Assembly (NCBI GenBank): GCA_035582835.1
Contig: JAYKAV010000311.1
Location: 1,512,067-1,576,066, forward strand
Source: Phoebastria nigripes
Lineage: Eukaryota; Chordata; Aves; Procellariiformes; Diomedeidae
DNA length: 64,000 bases
Direction of reading: 5' to 3'
This document shows, in pieces, positions 23,331 to 35,258 of this stretch. A program made the position numbers and the translations under genes. Every line of letters begins with the position of its first letter. The stretch's first letter is position 1. A model generated the notes under the pieces. It did not search any database, was not told where the DNA came from, and saw only the letters and a program-made list of their open reading frames with translations.

Positions 23331-24079
23331 CAGCCGGTGGCCCCTGGGGAAGCCTCGCCGGTTGCCGAGGAACGCGCCGTTTCCCCGGGAGGATGCTCTG
23401 CCCCCTTCCCCTCCCTGACACGGTGGCCCCAGCCACGCACCGCCGCCCCCAGGGGCGAACGGCACCGCGGCGGGAGGAGCCGGCAGGGCCGCGGCGAGGA
23501 GCNGGGGGAAGCCCCACGCCGCCTCCCTCACCTCAGCGGGAAGGGACGGGGGGCGCGTGGGGGAGGCACGCGGGGGCCCAACGGCTGCCCCGGCGCGCGC
23601 GGGCGGCGGGGCCGCGTCCCCCCGGGCAGTGTCTGCGAGTCCCGCCGGGCCGGGCCCGCCGAGCCGTGGCCCCCCGAGGCGGCGGCGAGAAGGAGGAGGA
23701 GGAGGAGCGCGGCCCGTCGGCGNGCGGCAGCCGTTACCGTGCGGGCGGGCGGTTGGCGGCGGTCAGGGCGGGGCGGAGCGGGGTGCCGGTTGCTAGGCGC
23801 CCCGCCGCTGGCGCCCGGCGGCGTTCCGGGTCCTGGGCCGACTCCCCACGACAATAAACATCCCCCAGCCCCGCGGGCATAGACGCGGCACCGGCTAGAG
23901 CGGCCGCCGGAAGTCACGGCGACGGGANGGGAGGAAGGGGGCCGCGCTAGCAGCGCACTTCCGCTTTCGTCTGCCGCCCCCTGAGGNGCGGCGGGCTGAG
24001 GGCGGCGGCACCGCCCGGGGCGGGGAAGGCGGGCGGGCGGCTCCGGGCCGCCCCGCAGTGGTCTGATCGGGTACTTACC

Positions 24080-24180
24080 GGGCCAGCTCTCGGTCCCCGG
24101 CGCTGGGGCCTGCTAGTGCCCGCCGCCTGTTGTGGTGTTGGCGCTGGCTCAGCACCCCAGGCCGGGCGCAGNGAGGCTTT
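24080..24180 (-). other. TBPL1: Candidate TBPL1 non-coding first exon, donor at 24079/24078
   Basis: In the sense direction GAGAGCTGGCCCG|GTAAGTAC is a near-perfect splice donor inside the CpG island; the exon's last base is 24079. The 5' end of the exon is unknown, and the start coordinate is given only approximately. Joining it to the acceptor at 18691 would give a spliced 5' UTR. Confidence 0.5.
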
Positions 24181-24499
24181 TGCCCTCAGCTGCGCCCGGC
24201 GCGGAACGCCCCTGAGCAGCCGCGTTGCTTCGCAGCTCCCTGGGGAGCTGCCGAGGCCGCGCAGCAGGCGGGGAGTTTTTCTGGTGAACTTTTATCCGGC
24301 TGTGCAGCGGGAGGGCTGGCTGTGGGCCACTCTGGAAGCCCCTGCCTGCATGCCTGGTGCCAGTGGGCCTGCGGTACACGGCTTTTGGCCAGCTGATACA
24401 GGCTTGATCCCAAACGCATCGTCTGAGGTAGCACCTTTGCCAGCAAACCGGCAGGAGATCTGATCGGGTTTGCAGATTGGATGGTGTGAACGCTCATGG

Positions 24500-27400
24500 C
24501 ATGTGCCTGGCGTTTCTGTGAGGCTACTCGCCCTCAGACCTCCTTAGCTTGCTACACGCGCCTTGGTCGCTGGCTTGGATGCTCTATGCGTGCTCTCTGA
24601 CCGAACCAAGTGGTAAGCGCTGGTCTTGACGTAGTCCAGCAATCATTAGTTAGGACTCACAGCAACAACATGCTGCCACTACAGCTGCTGCAGACATGCA
24701 TGTTGCACTGTAGCAGGATTCTGGTCACTGCCTCTTGTCTTACAAATGCTTTAAAGTTTTTTTTTAAATTTAAAGCAACGTTGTTTAGTACTGGTGGTAT
24801 AGTCCACAGCAGTAAACTGTGGTACCTTGGTGTGTGAGTGGACTACTGACTCCAAGTGAAACAAAGATATGAGCAGGTGTCTTGAGAAGCCTCAAATACT
24901 CCCAACTGACCTGAGGACTGTGTGGGCCTCAGCATTTTTTTGTGGTTTTAATGCTAAAATGACTGAAGTAAGACTGCTGCTTTGTGTTCTTCCAATATGC
25001 AGCTTGTTTAATCTTTGCAAAGTGGGCACATGGTGCACGCTTTGAGGAGAGACNGAAGGGGACACGAGGACACAGTGGGGGTGGCTGGCATCGCACTGGT
25101 TCTCTCTGTCCAGGACAGTCCTCCAAATTTGGCACTGTCCCACATATGCTGTCTGTAAGGAGTAGAGCCTGTGATGAACTGCCTTTCAGTTATACTTACA
25201 TTTTCTCTTGGAAGAGCTGTTTGTTGTGCTTCACTTGGGAACCCAGGAACAAATGAGTGTGGCTGCAGTGTGGCCAATTCAGGACCCAGCACCCAGACTG
25301 AAGAATGAAATAAAGTTGTCAGGTCGACTTTACGTTTATAAAGACACATTAGTCTTTATATGAGAAGTATATATATGTATATTTATATGTGTGTAGTGCA
25401 AAGTATTCACTGGATTGACAATTTTTTGANATTGAGGTTCTGTCATTATGTACTTTCTGCATCTGAAGTGATAGCAGAATAGCTTTAAGTAGGATAGAGG
25501 GAACAGTATAAAATTTAAATTNTGAACTCTTCAGAGTTGGGATGTTTTCCTCTGCTAGATTCAATTTAATCCTTGAAATGCATTACTAGGTTCACTTGTG
25601 AAGAATAATTATTTCAGATTCTCACTTCAATCAGCTGCGAGTACATTAGTGGCGACAGTATTGCTCGTTAATGCCGGTGGTTAATGCTTCCCTGTTGGCA
25701 GGCTGGCTTCACAGCAGCGTGCGGCAGCGCTGCCACCCTGCGGCTTGTTACAGAAACGGGTCCACCGCATCCAGGTGAAGATGGTCAAGCGGGGCGAGCT
25801 TTTGGAAACAGGGATTCTGAATTTAGAGCAGCTGTTACCACAGTTCAGTAACTCTGCGCGGGATCTCCAGCATTTTTATGGAGTGCCTTACGGCTGTTTT
25901 AATTCTTTATGGGCTTCAGCCTAAAGGCTCTGAATCATTACAATTAACACTGCCAATGTGGGGTAGATTGATAATCTTCTCCCTGTCAGTTCTTCCGAGG
26001 TTCTATATAGCTGTATCACAACAGATGCTGATTTTTTTTTTCTGAATAGCTGATCGCATAGGGAAGTTATGAAGAAAAGCTTTATAAACCCTGATGTTGC
26101 TTGAATTCTGACTGAGCTTCTGGTTTTTTAGCATAGTCATAAAGGTCTACATAAATTCGACACAAAATGTCTTCTAGCAAATATGCATCCATTGTCTATC
26201 TCCACGTGCTTGCTCTTTTCAGGATATAACTTCTTCTAGCAGGTGTTCCACAGAAATGTGCAGTCATCACTGAACATTAAGAAAACTTTTTTTACTGATG
26301 AAGAGATAAACCCTTACCATCTCAAAGTTTTGGCTGCTTTGTCAGCCTGAGCTTTTCNCATTTAGACTAGGACATGTTCTGAAGATTGCATCTTTAAATA
26401 TATATTTGGAAAATGTACAAATGTATGCAAGTAGTTATGATCACATTAACATGGAATGCAAATAAGGTGATTGGGCACCTACCTAATTTGACATGTAAGT
26501 TTATCAGTTGTGCCTGCAATTGTATTCCACACCTATATAGTTACAAAACTGGTTATCCTGTCCTTATGTTCTCCCCCTCCTGGTCTCCATCCCTCCGTGC
26601 AACTCCAACTTGGCTCCATGGCCTCCTCCACTAGAATGACTAAGATGCTAGGGATTTCCCGCCTGCGAGAACTGTGTCCTCCTCTGCCTCTTGCTATTGC
26701 TTATTCTAACTTACCAGATGCTGTACTGACATCAAACAGGGAAGGCAAGAGGCCATTTCTGATACTGTCGCTTCCTTACTATGTGATTTCATTTTCCTAT
26801 GCCTTTGTTTCTCAATCCCTTGTTTGGGAAGTAAAGAGGAGATGGAGGTGTGGGGAGGCTGTTTCCTGTGCTTGGACATTCTGCAGCATGGAATCGTGGG
26901 CTGCTTGGGACCATCAGTACTAGCGCAGTAAAAATAAGGATAACCAAACTTTAGGACACTGCACATATTTTTGTTCTGTAATTACAGCAGTGAGAGTGAA
27001 CAAAGATGCAATTTCATTATGTTGTTACTCAGCTGTAACTGCAGGTTTCTGTAAAAAAATCATTCACCAAACTGAAGCAAATGTTTGATTATCTGGATTT
27101 TTCTATTTTTACAGGATTAATTTTCAATCAGGTAAGATCCAGTGCAAGGTAGACTGTGGGAAAGTGTAGGGGTGGAGAGAAGAAAGCCGGATGGCCCCTT
27201 GAGGCAGCCCACAGTGAAGGGTAGATGGAGAGTTTTATACAGCGTCTTGAGTACTGTGGGCTCTGTGCAGAAGACTATATTGAAGTATTTGTGTTTGAAG
27301 AGGAGGTACCTAGGAGCAACCCGTATCTCGCACATTCCATAGACATGACATTGCGTGGAATGGTCGTCAGCTACACGCATATGATACTGCGGGTTAATTA

Positions 27401-29084
27401 TAAGACATCTCCCAAGCTGGCAGCCAGCAGGGAACGAGCTTAAACCTGTGGCAGGAGATCAGTCAGGGAGGGAATCCTTCGCTCCAGGGCTTAGTTTATC
27501 AGGTGAAACTGTAAACTCAGCTGTGCCTTCTCACACTTCTCTGATGATGTACAGTATGATAACTCATGCCAGCACTGTTAAACTGTTACCTCCCTGCTGT
27601 AAGTGGCACTTAAACCAGCTCCACAATATTCAGTCTGTTTAATTTTATGATATATATTATTTTATATATTTGTGTTTATATAAAAATAAATATAGATACT
27701 ATNTAGTATGTAAATATTTATGCCATATTTTTATATAGTGTACATATATTACATAGTGTGTGTATGTATATATTGTGTAATATATATAGCTAGATATACC
27801 ATTTAATATAATATGAGCACATGAAGAAAATGGCAGTGAAGTACCCCAAAATAAAAGTCAAATGATCAGGATGAGGTTTTTCTTTAGTAAACTTTACAGT
27901 AATTTAATATTTGTAGTTTCAGCCTCTACAACTGAATGGTATTTACAGACTATGCATACTGACCTTTGTTGGCAGTAATAGAGAAACATGGTGAAAGTAG
28001 AATCAGAAGACCGAGTGTGAGGGAAATCAGGGAGAAAANTTTACAGGAAGATGTAACATCGGCTCCTCAGCAGTCTCCCTGCTGTGCTACGTGTAGCTGT
28101 AGCCAAGCAATTGGGGGGTGCTGGCCTTGGCTTGCCCTGCCAGCTTGCTTTCTACCCCAGCAGAAAGATGCTAAGCATGCACAGACAGCACCTACTGACT
28201 GTCTGAAGCCTTCCCATGGGCTTAAGTAGGGGAATATCTCAATTCCAGATCTTGGCATGAGGTTAACATGATGCTGCTTGGCAGTGGCAAGAAAGAGATA
28301 CTCTGACAGCATATGCTAAATTTTGGCATCAGGGAACTCAACTCAGGTAGAAAAGGTACTGCAGAGCTTAGTAGAGTTGGGCAACAAATGAACAGGGGTT
28401 TTCAATGTCATAATTTGGGATATAATGCTGTTGAAATCTCGTGTTATGTTTGTTCTTGAACTTGGCCTCTTGCTTCTAGTGACCTCTAGCTTAATATATA
28501 TTAGTTATGAGGTACAAATAGCAAAGAGGGGCCCCACTAGGAATTTTTGGCCCATAAAAGAAGATAGCAGGTTGATCTAGAAAACAAGTGAGAAGAGCAC
28601 GAGGCTGGGGTGAGACAAAGGCATCAAGTACCTTTATCGCTCTAGCTTCTAAGGCTGCAGTGGCACTGAGAAATAAAACAGGGCCAAGGCTTACTTTTCA
28701 GAGTGCTTAGTTGTTAGCAGGGTCCTTGGCATGGCTTTGGCTTGTCTGACTAACTTTCTCCCAAAAAGTGTCCAAGCACAGTTTGGGAATAGCGTGTGCA
28801 AGGGACTGTTCTTACCCTTTGGTGAAAGTGGAATAAAATGCAGGTATGTGTGGATGTGACCCTGGCCACAGCACTGGCTGTTGGAGCCAGAGAATGGCCT
28901 ATAGCCTGTTTATCTATACTAGCAAGTGTAGATACAGATATACAGCCTGAGAGAGAGGATCCTTCCCTACACCCTTCTCATTCCTATCTCTGTATTGAAT
29001 TCAAAGAGCAAAGATCCCTGGTGATTTCAGCGTGCCTAGGAGAAAGGCTCGTAAGTTTGTGCACCAGAAGAACTGGCGCCCTAA
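24500..29084. other. Intergenic DNA between TBPL1 and TCF21, left part
   Basis: I see no gene. It contains a short moderately GC-rich patch (about 25630-25860) and an AT-rich low-complexity block near 27.7 kb. The open frames are short and overlap on opposite strands. Confidence 0.65.
27640..27812. repeat. AT-rich low-complexity / TA microsatellite
   Basis: An irregular run of TATATA, TTTATA and TGTATATA units with one N. Such sequence is typical of degenerate (TA)n and may be prone to breakage or assembly error. Confidence 0.85.
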
Positions 29085-29088
29085 GCCT

Positions 29089-29225
29089 ATACCAATCTTG
29101 CGTGTGAACCTTCAGCCAGTCACTTGTCAGCTCTGCGCCTCTTTTTCTTCTCATCTGTATAATGATAGTGACCTCCTATAGAAAAACATTTGGTCATGAG
29201 GTGACGGCAAATGCTCCAAGGTAAC
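29089..29225 (+). mobile_element. MIR-like ancient SINE fragment
   Basis: The order GTGAACCTTCAGCCAGTCAC, then TCATCTGTATAATGATAG and a CTCCTATAG segment follows the MIR core and 3' layout, which I recall as GACCTTGGGCAAGTCACTT followed by CTCATCTGTAAAATGGGGAT. It is diverged and its ends are approximate. Confidence 0.5.
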
Positions 29226-29229
29226 TGCT

Positions 29230-32200
29230 GTCTTCTGTTTAATTTCTGCATTGACTCTGAGGTGCCAGCAGTATAGAAGTCCCTATGTAAGAACAAAACA
29301 ATGTGTTATCAGTGAGGAGGAACTGTTCCCATTCTGGTCAGCTCGTCCATCAAAAAGCATCACAAGAAACAGGATGCTGAAGCAAGAGGCCGCACTGACT
29401 CTCGGATTGCTTGTCACACACGATGGCCTTTGCCTCATCCCTGATGGGGGAGGGAAGTGCCGCTGCAGCAGCCTGGGAAGCCATCCAGTGGGACAGTTAT
29501 CTGTGTGAGCGCATCCTTGGGAACACTCGCTGCCTGTGCCCGCTCCTCCTCCCCTGCTGCTGCCGTGCAGGATTTCGCAGATGTTCCTCCCAGAGAAGGC
29601 AGCTGCAGCTCTCAGCCTCCCGGTTTCCATCCCCGGTGGTCTGGCTCCACTCGGCTGTGATGGAGCTGCTGATAGTTTGTCCCTTCCCCAGCCTGTCCCT
29701 TCACAAGGACTGAGCAGTAGTAGTCAGAGGAAGAGGAATTACCCTATGCCTTTTACCCCCCTTTCCTCTTGTCTCCTGGCTGTGTAGCTGTACCCTTCCC
29801 TTTTTTCCCTAGTGTTTCTGATCCCCATTTCTTAAACGGCATGTAAACAACCGAGAGAAAACTCGAGTGTGTAGATAATCCATATTTACAGTCGGATATG
29901 GTCTTATAGTTTACACAGCAGCCTGAGATGTAAATAAGGGTTGGAGTTTTTCTCCTTGCTTAAGGAAAATGGCTTCTTAGAATTTAAAGTGAAGGAAGGA
30001 TTTGCATTGGTGTTTATTCTCCTGCTTTTGTTATGATCTTTTTTTTTCCTTGCAAGGAGGTTTGGATCTCTCCACTCCCTATGCGAGGACGGTGTAGCTG
30101 TGTGCACGCATGCGCATTGGCTTGAAAATGCATTTCATCTGTTTACAAGTTTCAGTTTAAGGGCAAAACCCTAAGGCAAGAAAATGCGTCATCTCAGGAC
30201 TGTTGTGACCCTAGGGTATGTCCACGCTGCATTTGGGAAATGTAATGACTGCATGCGTAGGCCTACTCAAAGTCATTTTTATACAGCTAGCTCAGATACA
30301 CCAGTGTCTGAAGTGAACTGAAGAAAAATCAGTTACTTGCAGAACTTTGCTGGGTTTGCAGTCTGCTGGCAGCAGTCCTTGCAAAGGTTTTTTCCCATCC
30401 CTCCTGGAGCGTAAGTTTTAGGTCAGACCTGTGACATCTTCTCAGGGTTGCAGAAATTCACCAAGCCGTAACACACCAGTAACTTTGCAGCACTAGAGAC
30501 AAAAAAAGCCATTATTGCTGGTTGTGCCACTTCCCATCCATAAAGCACGCTGGGCTGAAGAGCATGAAGCAATCCGCGGCTGAATAGTGAGCACAAAGTT
30601 GCATTTACCCTGTGGGCCTGCATTTGGCAGCACAGCCTTAATACGGGAATAGTCAGTGCTACATGGCTAGCAATGAATAGGGACAATGTGAATCGCTGGC
30701 GGTGGGGAGAAATTCTGTATGGAGGTATTTCCAGGTGTGTATATACATGGAAATTACAGAATGCTCTGTTGTTTTCTGCCACAAATTTCAATTTCATTGA
30801 AATTGAATTTCATTCCAATGTCATTGAAATTTCTTTTGAAAACCTGCCCCTTTGGGGAGACTATGAGTGATAATCTACATGCAGTTATCCAGGCAGAAAT
30901 TAGAAATACGCTGCACTTTTATCAGATTATACCCTCCACTTGTACACCAGATATATGTGAGTTTTGTTCTCTTTTAGACAGCTTATTACCTGCAATTAGC
31001 TAATGTCTTCTGCATATTTTGGTTTTTTTTGCTACAAATAATAACAAATGGCAATGACAATCATGTTTCAGAAAAGATTACCTTTTGAAAAATATATGCG
31101 ATTCATTTACAGGGAAGCATGTTTTTCCAGGCAGACACAAGTGTGGGGTTACCAATATAATGCTTTGAACAAACCTGTGCTTGTGATCTTGTCATTATAT
31201 CCGGGATTCAAACCAGCTTCCCTACAGAAGAAACCACACAGATTTTCTNTGTCTTTTAATTTCCGAGGTGAGCTGGGAATTTCGACCTCGGAGGCACTTT
31301 AAAAAATAAGCTATCTAGCATCTGTTCTCCTTGTGCACCTTGCAGCTTGGGGGCACGACTATCACCGTGGCCTCGCTGCCCCAGTCAGTGCCCAGGACAG
31401 CAAGGCATTGTGCAGGTGTCTGCGAAGTGGCTTTCTTGCTATGTTGATGTTTCAGGCTGGCAGATTTCCATCCCAGCGAGAGGATAAGATAAGCCTAAAA
31501 TGTATTTTCTGTAAGTGATGGAAAAACGCTTGCTCCTAAAGACCTTACGGACTGTGAAAACTGCTACTATGCAGTACAACATGAGCACCAAACCCAGGAG
31601 CCCGAGCACTGAGTGCAGCTCTGCGAATAAAGGATTTTTCTAGTCTCTAGCTGGACTGAAAAATGGTCATGAAGTAGTTGGGTGGAACTGGGTTTCCCTC
31701 CAAAAAAAAAAGAATAATAGTATTAAAATCAGATGGGACTAAATTATTTTTAGAGAATTCTTATCTTAAAACACATAGGTCCATAAGCAGGTTTTCTATG
31801 AACTTGTATCCTGTGATTGAAGCAGCGTTTGAAGCTTCATCTACAGCTGGCACTCTGCTCTGTATGCTCTGGTATCTGATAAGGGCTGAGTTCATCTTGA
31901 AACCTTTCCTTTAGTTGCAGAATTTAAAGATTTTTTCTTTTCTTTACTCAGCTGCCTGTTCTCAAAAAAAAAAAAAAAAAAGTAGTGATTTAGTTATCTT
32001 TGAGACCTCTGTCAAATTCAGTTGAAATCAGGCAATGAGTTCAAACATTATTAGGAGGGAATGTACACAGACACTCACGCAGCTGCATCTACATCCACGT
32101 AGATACAGAAAGATAAATCAAGTCAGCTTTGTTTCCACATGGAGAAGGGGTATAACTATATTTTGGTAAATATTAAAATGCATCACTTTGTACAGAAAAG

Positions 32201-33500
32201 CAAGAAAGCAAACAAAATATTTTCTTTAAAATCATTGACATCAATATTTAAACCGGTTCCCTTTTTTCCCTTAGCACATTCGCGAGTTCCTTCAAAATCA
32301 TCAATTGCTTCAGTCAGACTAAACATACATTTTCTGTTTGCAAATATTTTTCTGTAAAATTGCACTTAGCAAAGGGGAAGAATGATTTCACTCATTGTTC
32401 TCCTGAGATACATGGTAGGACTCTTAATTCATCTAAGAAACGGGCTGTTGAAGCAAACTGCCAACACTGTCAAGGCTATGCCCTTACCCAAGAAGTCAGT
32501 GGACCAAGGGTTCCCAGCCACATAATGCCTCTGGAAAATATGTTTGTTGTCTTCAAAATGGAGATAAAGCCACTAATTGTTTTACAGTCAGAGTAAAGCC
32601 GTTATTTACCTTTCTGTGTACTGCTGGTTGCTTTTGTTTATTGCTTGTTGCTTTTTGCGTTTTTGTTTGTTGCTGAACTGTTGCTCGGAGGCAAGGACTG
32701 AGGAAGGTGGAGGATGCTTGAGGAATAGTTTAGTCCCCAAGAGGCTTGCAATCTAGACTGATTATATTATGACTGATTATCAGTCTTCACTGATAAAGTG
32801 AACAGCAGCATGGGAAATAACGGTGTCGCAGCCTCCTCTTACCGTTCCGCGTACATTGCAGCTTTTGGCACATGGTTACAGCTGTGTTCCTCACATTTCA
32901 CGGGGGACTATTGCATTTCTCCCTTCTCTTTCTCCATGCTGTGCTTCAGAGGGCAAATGAGAGTGAACATGGCTAGCTCAAAAGGGTGGGAAGGATGCTG
33001 AGTGCAATGAGTAAGCATTGCAAAGCAGGGTGGCAAAGAAGCCTGTGTGAGAATATTCAGAATTTAACTCTTAATTTTGTGCACATCTCAGGTGCCTATC
33101 AATTTCTGCTTTCTAGAAGGAAAACAGCACCTTGCTGTGAGTCTTGAGCAGCATTAGTTAGTATGGATTTAAGTCGAGATTTTGAGTGGTTAAATCCAAC
33201 GGTTAATTTCAATTCAGTGGGTAAATTCAGTAGTTATAATGGTATTTGTGCATTTGCTGTATCAGTCATTTGCACTTAGCTTAAGGTCGGAGGGCTCTAT
33301 TCTGTCTCCCTTTAAGAGAACAGCAGTTCCCACTGAATTTCCCAATGCCTGGGGTGAAGAGATGAGCCCTTTCAACTGTGCTTACCAGAGCTTCTCATCT
33401 CTTCAGCAAGAGCTCTGGCTGTTCAAGGTGATGTGTTTGGCAGTGAAGTCAGTCAAGCCCGCGTGTGTCAACTGGCACAGCCCCGCTCACGACACTGAAG
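29230..33500. other. Intergenic DNA between TBPL1 and TCF21, right part
   Basis: I see no gene. It contains a 17-bp near-perfect palindrome (30789-30805), an A18 run near 31964-31981 and a stretch of reiterated TTGCT words (about 32625-32680). Confidence 0.65.
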
Positions 33501-33539
33501 TTGCGTGTGGCTAGGGCAGGCGAGGAGGTCTGCTTTTAA

Positions 33540-34345
33540 TTGTGCAGGACGGAGATAAAGCTGTGAAAAAGTGAAATTAAACAGCCCTCCCCTTCAAAAC
33601 CATTAGGACGATACAGCAGGCCCCGGCCTTTTCCGTAATGAGGGCCGAGATGTTTGCACAGCCCTCGGCTCACAGCGAGCTGCTTTAATTAAACCTAGCC
33701 CACGCATGAACCCGACTGGTGAATTTGGGTCGCCTGGAGGACGCGCTACCTCACCCAGTTATCTCGGGGGGAAGGGGGGTATGAGAAGAAACATAATCCA
33801 GCCTGCCCGGCTGCCGGGGGCGGCTCAGCGCCCGCCCGCGGAGGGTGCCCGGGGGGAGGCAGCTCCCGGGAGGGTCCGTGGCCCGCGAGCTGCCTGTGAC
33901 TGCGCCCCGGCCCCCGCCGCCGCCCCCCGCAACCCGGCCGGGACGGAGGGCTTGGCCCGGGGGGCGGCCGCGATGCCTCCCCGGCCCCGCGGCGGCCCTG
34001 GAGCCCCCGCTGCCCCCCGGCAGGGCGCTGCCCCTCTCCTGCTTGCCTCCAGAAAGTACCCAGGTATCAAACGGAACCGAGGGACGGTATTGAAAGAGCA
34101 AGTGAAGCGGAAATTTAAAGCCCCTCTGCTAATAATAACAGTATAAATAACCGAAGACGTCTTGTAAACAGTGCGGTCATAACCCTGAAACATTAAACAG
34201 CGCGGTGGGATCTGGCGCATCAGCTGCCGGCGGCCGCGGCCGCTGCCGGGGGAGCGCCCCGCACTCCTGTTTATCTCGGCCTCATCTCCCACGGGCGCCC
34301 TGATCGATAGAGGGGAGATGTTTAAGTTAAAAATTCCCGGCACCG
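33540..34345. promoter_or_regulatory. Candidate TCF21 downstream regulatory island
   Basis: Mixed GC-rich and AT-rich blocks with many transcription-factor-like words: GGAGATAAAGC, TGCTTTAATTAAAC, GCTAATAATAACAG, CATCAGCTGCC (E-box) and CTGATCGATAG. It lies 0.4-1.6 kb beyond the TCF21 poly(A) signal. The look resembles conserved developmental enhancers. This is inference; no alignment was available. Confidence 0.35.
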
Positions 34346-34704
34346 AGGACCGGGGCCAGAGGGGGATCCTCCGTCCGACTGTACTTCATCAGTAGCTAAT
34401 TGCCCCCGTCCCCGCCGAGCGGTGCGGGGCGGCGGCTCCCGCAGCGCCCGGGCGCCGGGCTGCGGGGCCGAGCCGGGCTCCCGCGGCGAGAACAGGCTGC
34501 GGGCCCTGCCACCCCATCCCCCAGGGATTTGCTCCAAATCTGCAGCTGCGGGGAAGCAGCCCTCCCGCGGCCCGGGGGGGAGCGGCGGGCTCCCCGCAGC
34601 GCGCTGGGCGAGCGCAGCCGCGTCGCGGAGCGCCGGAGGCCGGCGGAGGCGCGGTCCTTCCCCCGCCGAGCCCGAGAGTCGGAAACGAACATTACACCGC
34701 TCTG

Positions 34705-35168
34705 TGTTCGGTGGAAAGGAAGGTTTATTCACAGAAACAGAGCAAAACCTGCTTGAAGAAAATATATCTATATATCTTTAGGCTGCATTACTTCATAGAG
34801 ATGACTGTCAAAGTCAGTTTTTCTAGGCATCTACATATTTCAGAGGTCTCAGACAGAAGATACACGCGTGGTGGGTTTTGTTTGATCTCTGTCTTTTCTC
34901 TAGTAGCGCTTGAACCAGCAAGGCTGTTGTTGCAGGACACTCGACTGCACACGCATTTAATAAAGTTAAATAGAGTCGGGATCTCTCGGGGTGGAGTCTT
35001 TGCTAGGGCACATTTGGTCTCCTCTGCGCCGGGAGAGCGGCCCTCCCCGTCGCTCTGCCCGGGGCCCGGGGCAGCGGCGGGGCAGCGGCGGGGCCGCGGC
35101 GTGTCCCCGCCCGCCCCGCCGCCCGCTCCCCGGCCGCGCCGGGACGGTGCTGGCCCGGCCGCCGGGGC
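34705..35168 (-). other. TCF21: TCF21 3' UTR
   Basis: Runs from the TGA at 35169-35171 to just past AATAAA. The part next to the stop is extremely GC-rich (34.99-35.17 kb). The distal half is AT-rich with TATATATC words, a usual layout for a regulated UTR. A long open frame on the opposite strand (34711-35673) is an artefact of GC richness. Confidence 0.6.
34724..34729 (-). terminator. TCF21: TCF21 polyadenylation signal (AATAAA on - strand)
   Basis: TTTATT on the + strand reads AATAAA in the gene sense, 440 nt after the stop codon. It is followed in the sense direction by a GTG/TG-containing stretch. It is the first canonical signal I found downstream of the stop. Confidence 0.6.
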
Positions 35169-35258
35169 TCAGGATGCCGTCGGGCCGCACAAGCGGTTTG
35201 TGTTCACCACTTCTTTCAGGTCACTCTCGGGTTTGCCGGCTACCATAAAAGGCCAAGT
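35169..35258 (-). CDS. TCF21: TCF21 coding exon 2
   Basis: The acceptor CTACAG precedes ACTTGGCC. It encodes [20 protein letters not shown] followed by NRLCGPTAS and TGA. The [10 protein letters not shown] segment is a hallmark of the TCF21/musculin C-terminus. Confidence 0.97.
   Translation of the reverse strand, partial: TWPFMVAGKPESDLKEVVNTNRLCGPTAS

Larger units (their letters stand above)
23110..24450 (-). promoter_or_regulatory. TBPL1: TBPL1 CpG-island promoter
   Basis: Strongly GC- and CpG-rich from about 23.2 to 24.4 kb, with several Sp1-like GGGGCGGGG stretches near 23760-23780 and 24010-24025. It is the only such island upstream of TBPL1 and has no obvious TATA box. Long open frames on both strands (up to 247 codons) are a GC-content effect. 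A divergent transcript to the right is possible but not supported. Confidence 0.75.

Noticed and set aside
23114..23857. 247-codon open frame on the + strand in the TBPL1 island
   Set aside because: Same cause: GC richness, overlapping open frames in almost every frame, Arg/Gly/Pro-rich and no recognisable domain. It also contains two N bases.
25690..25800. Possible exon of an unknown gene ending CATCCAG|GTGAAG on the + strand
   Set aside because: A single donor-like word in a mildly GC-rich patch, without an acceptor, conserved frame or protein match.
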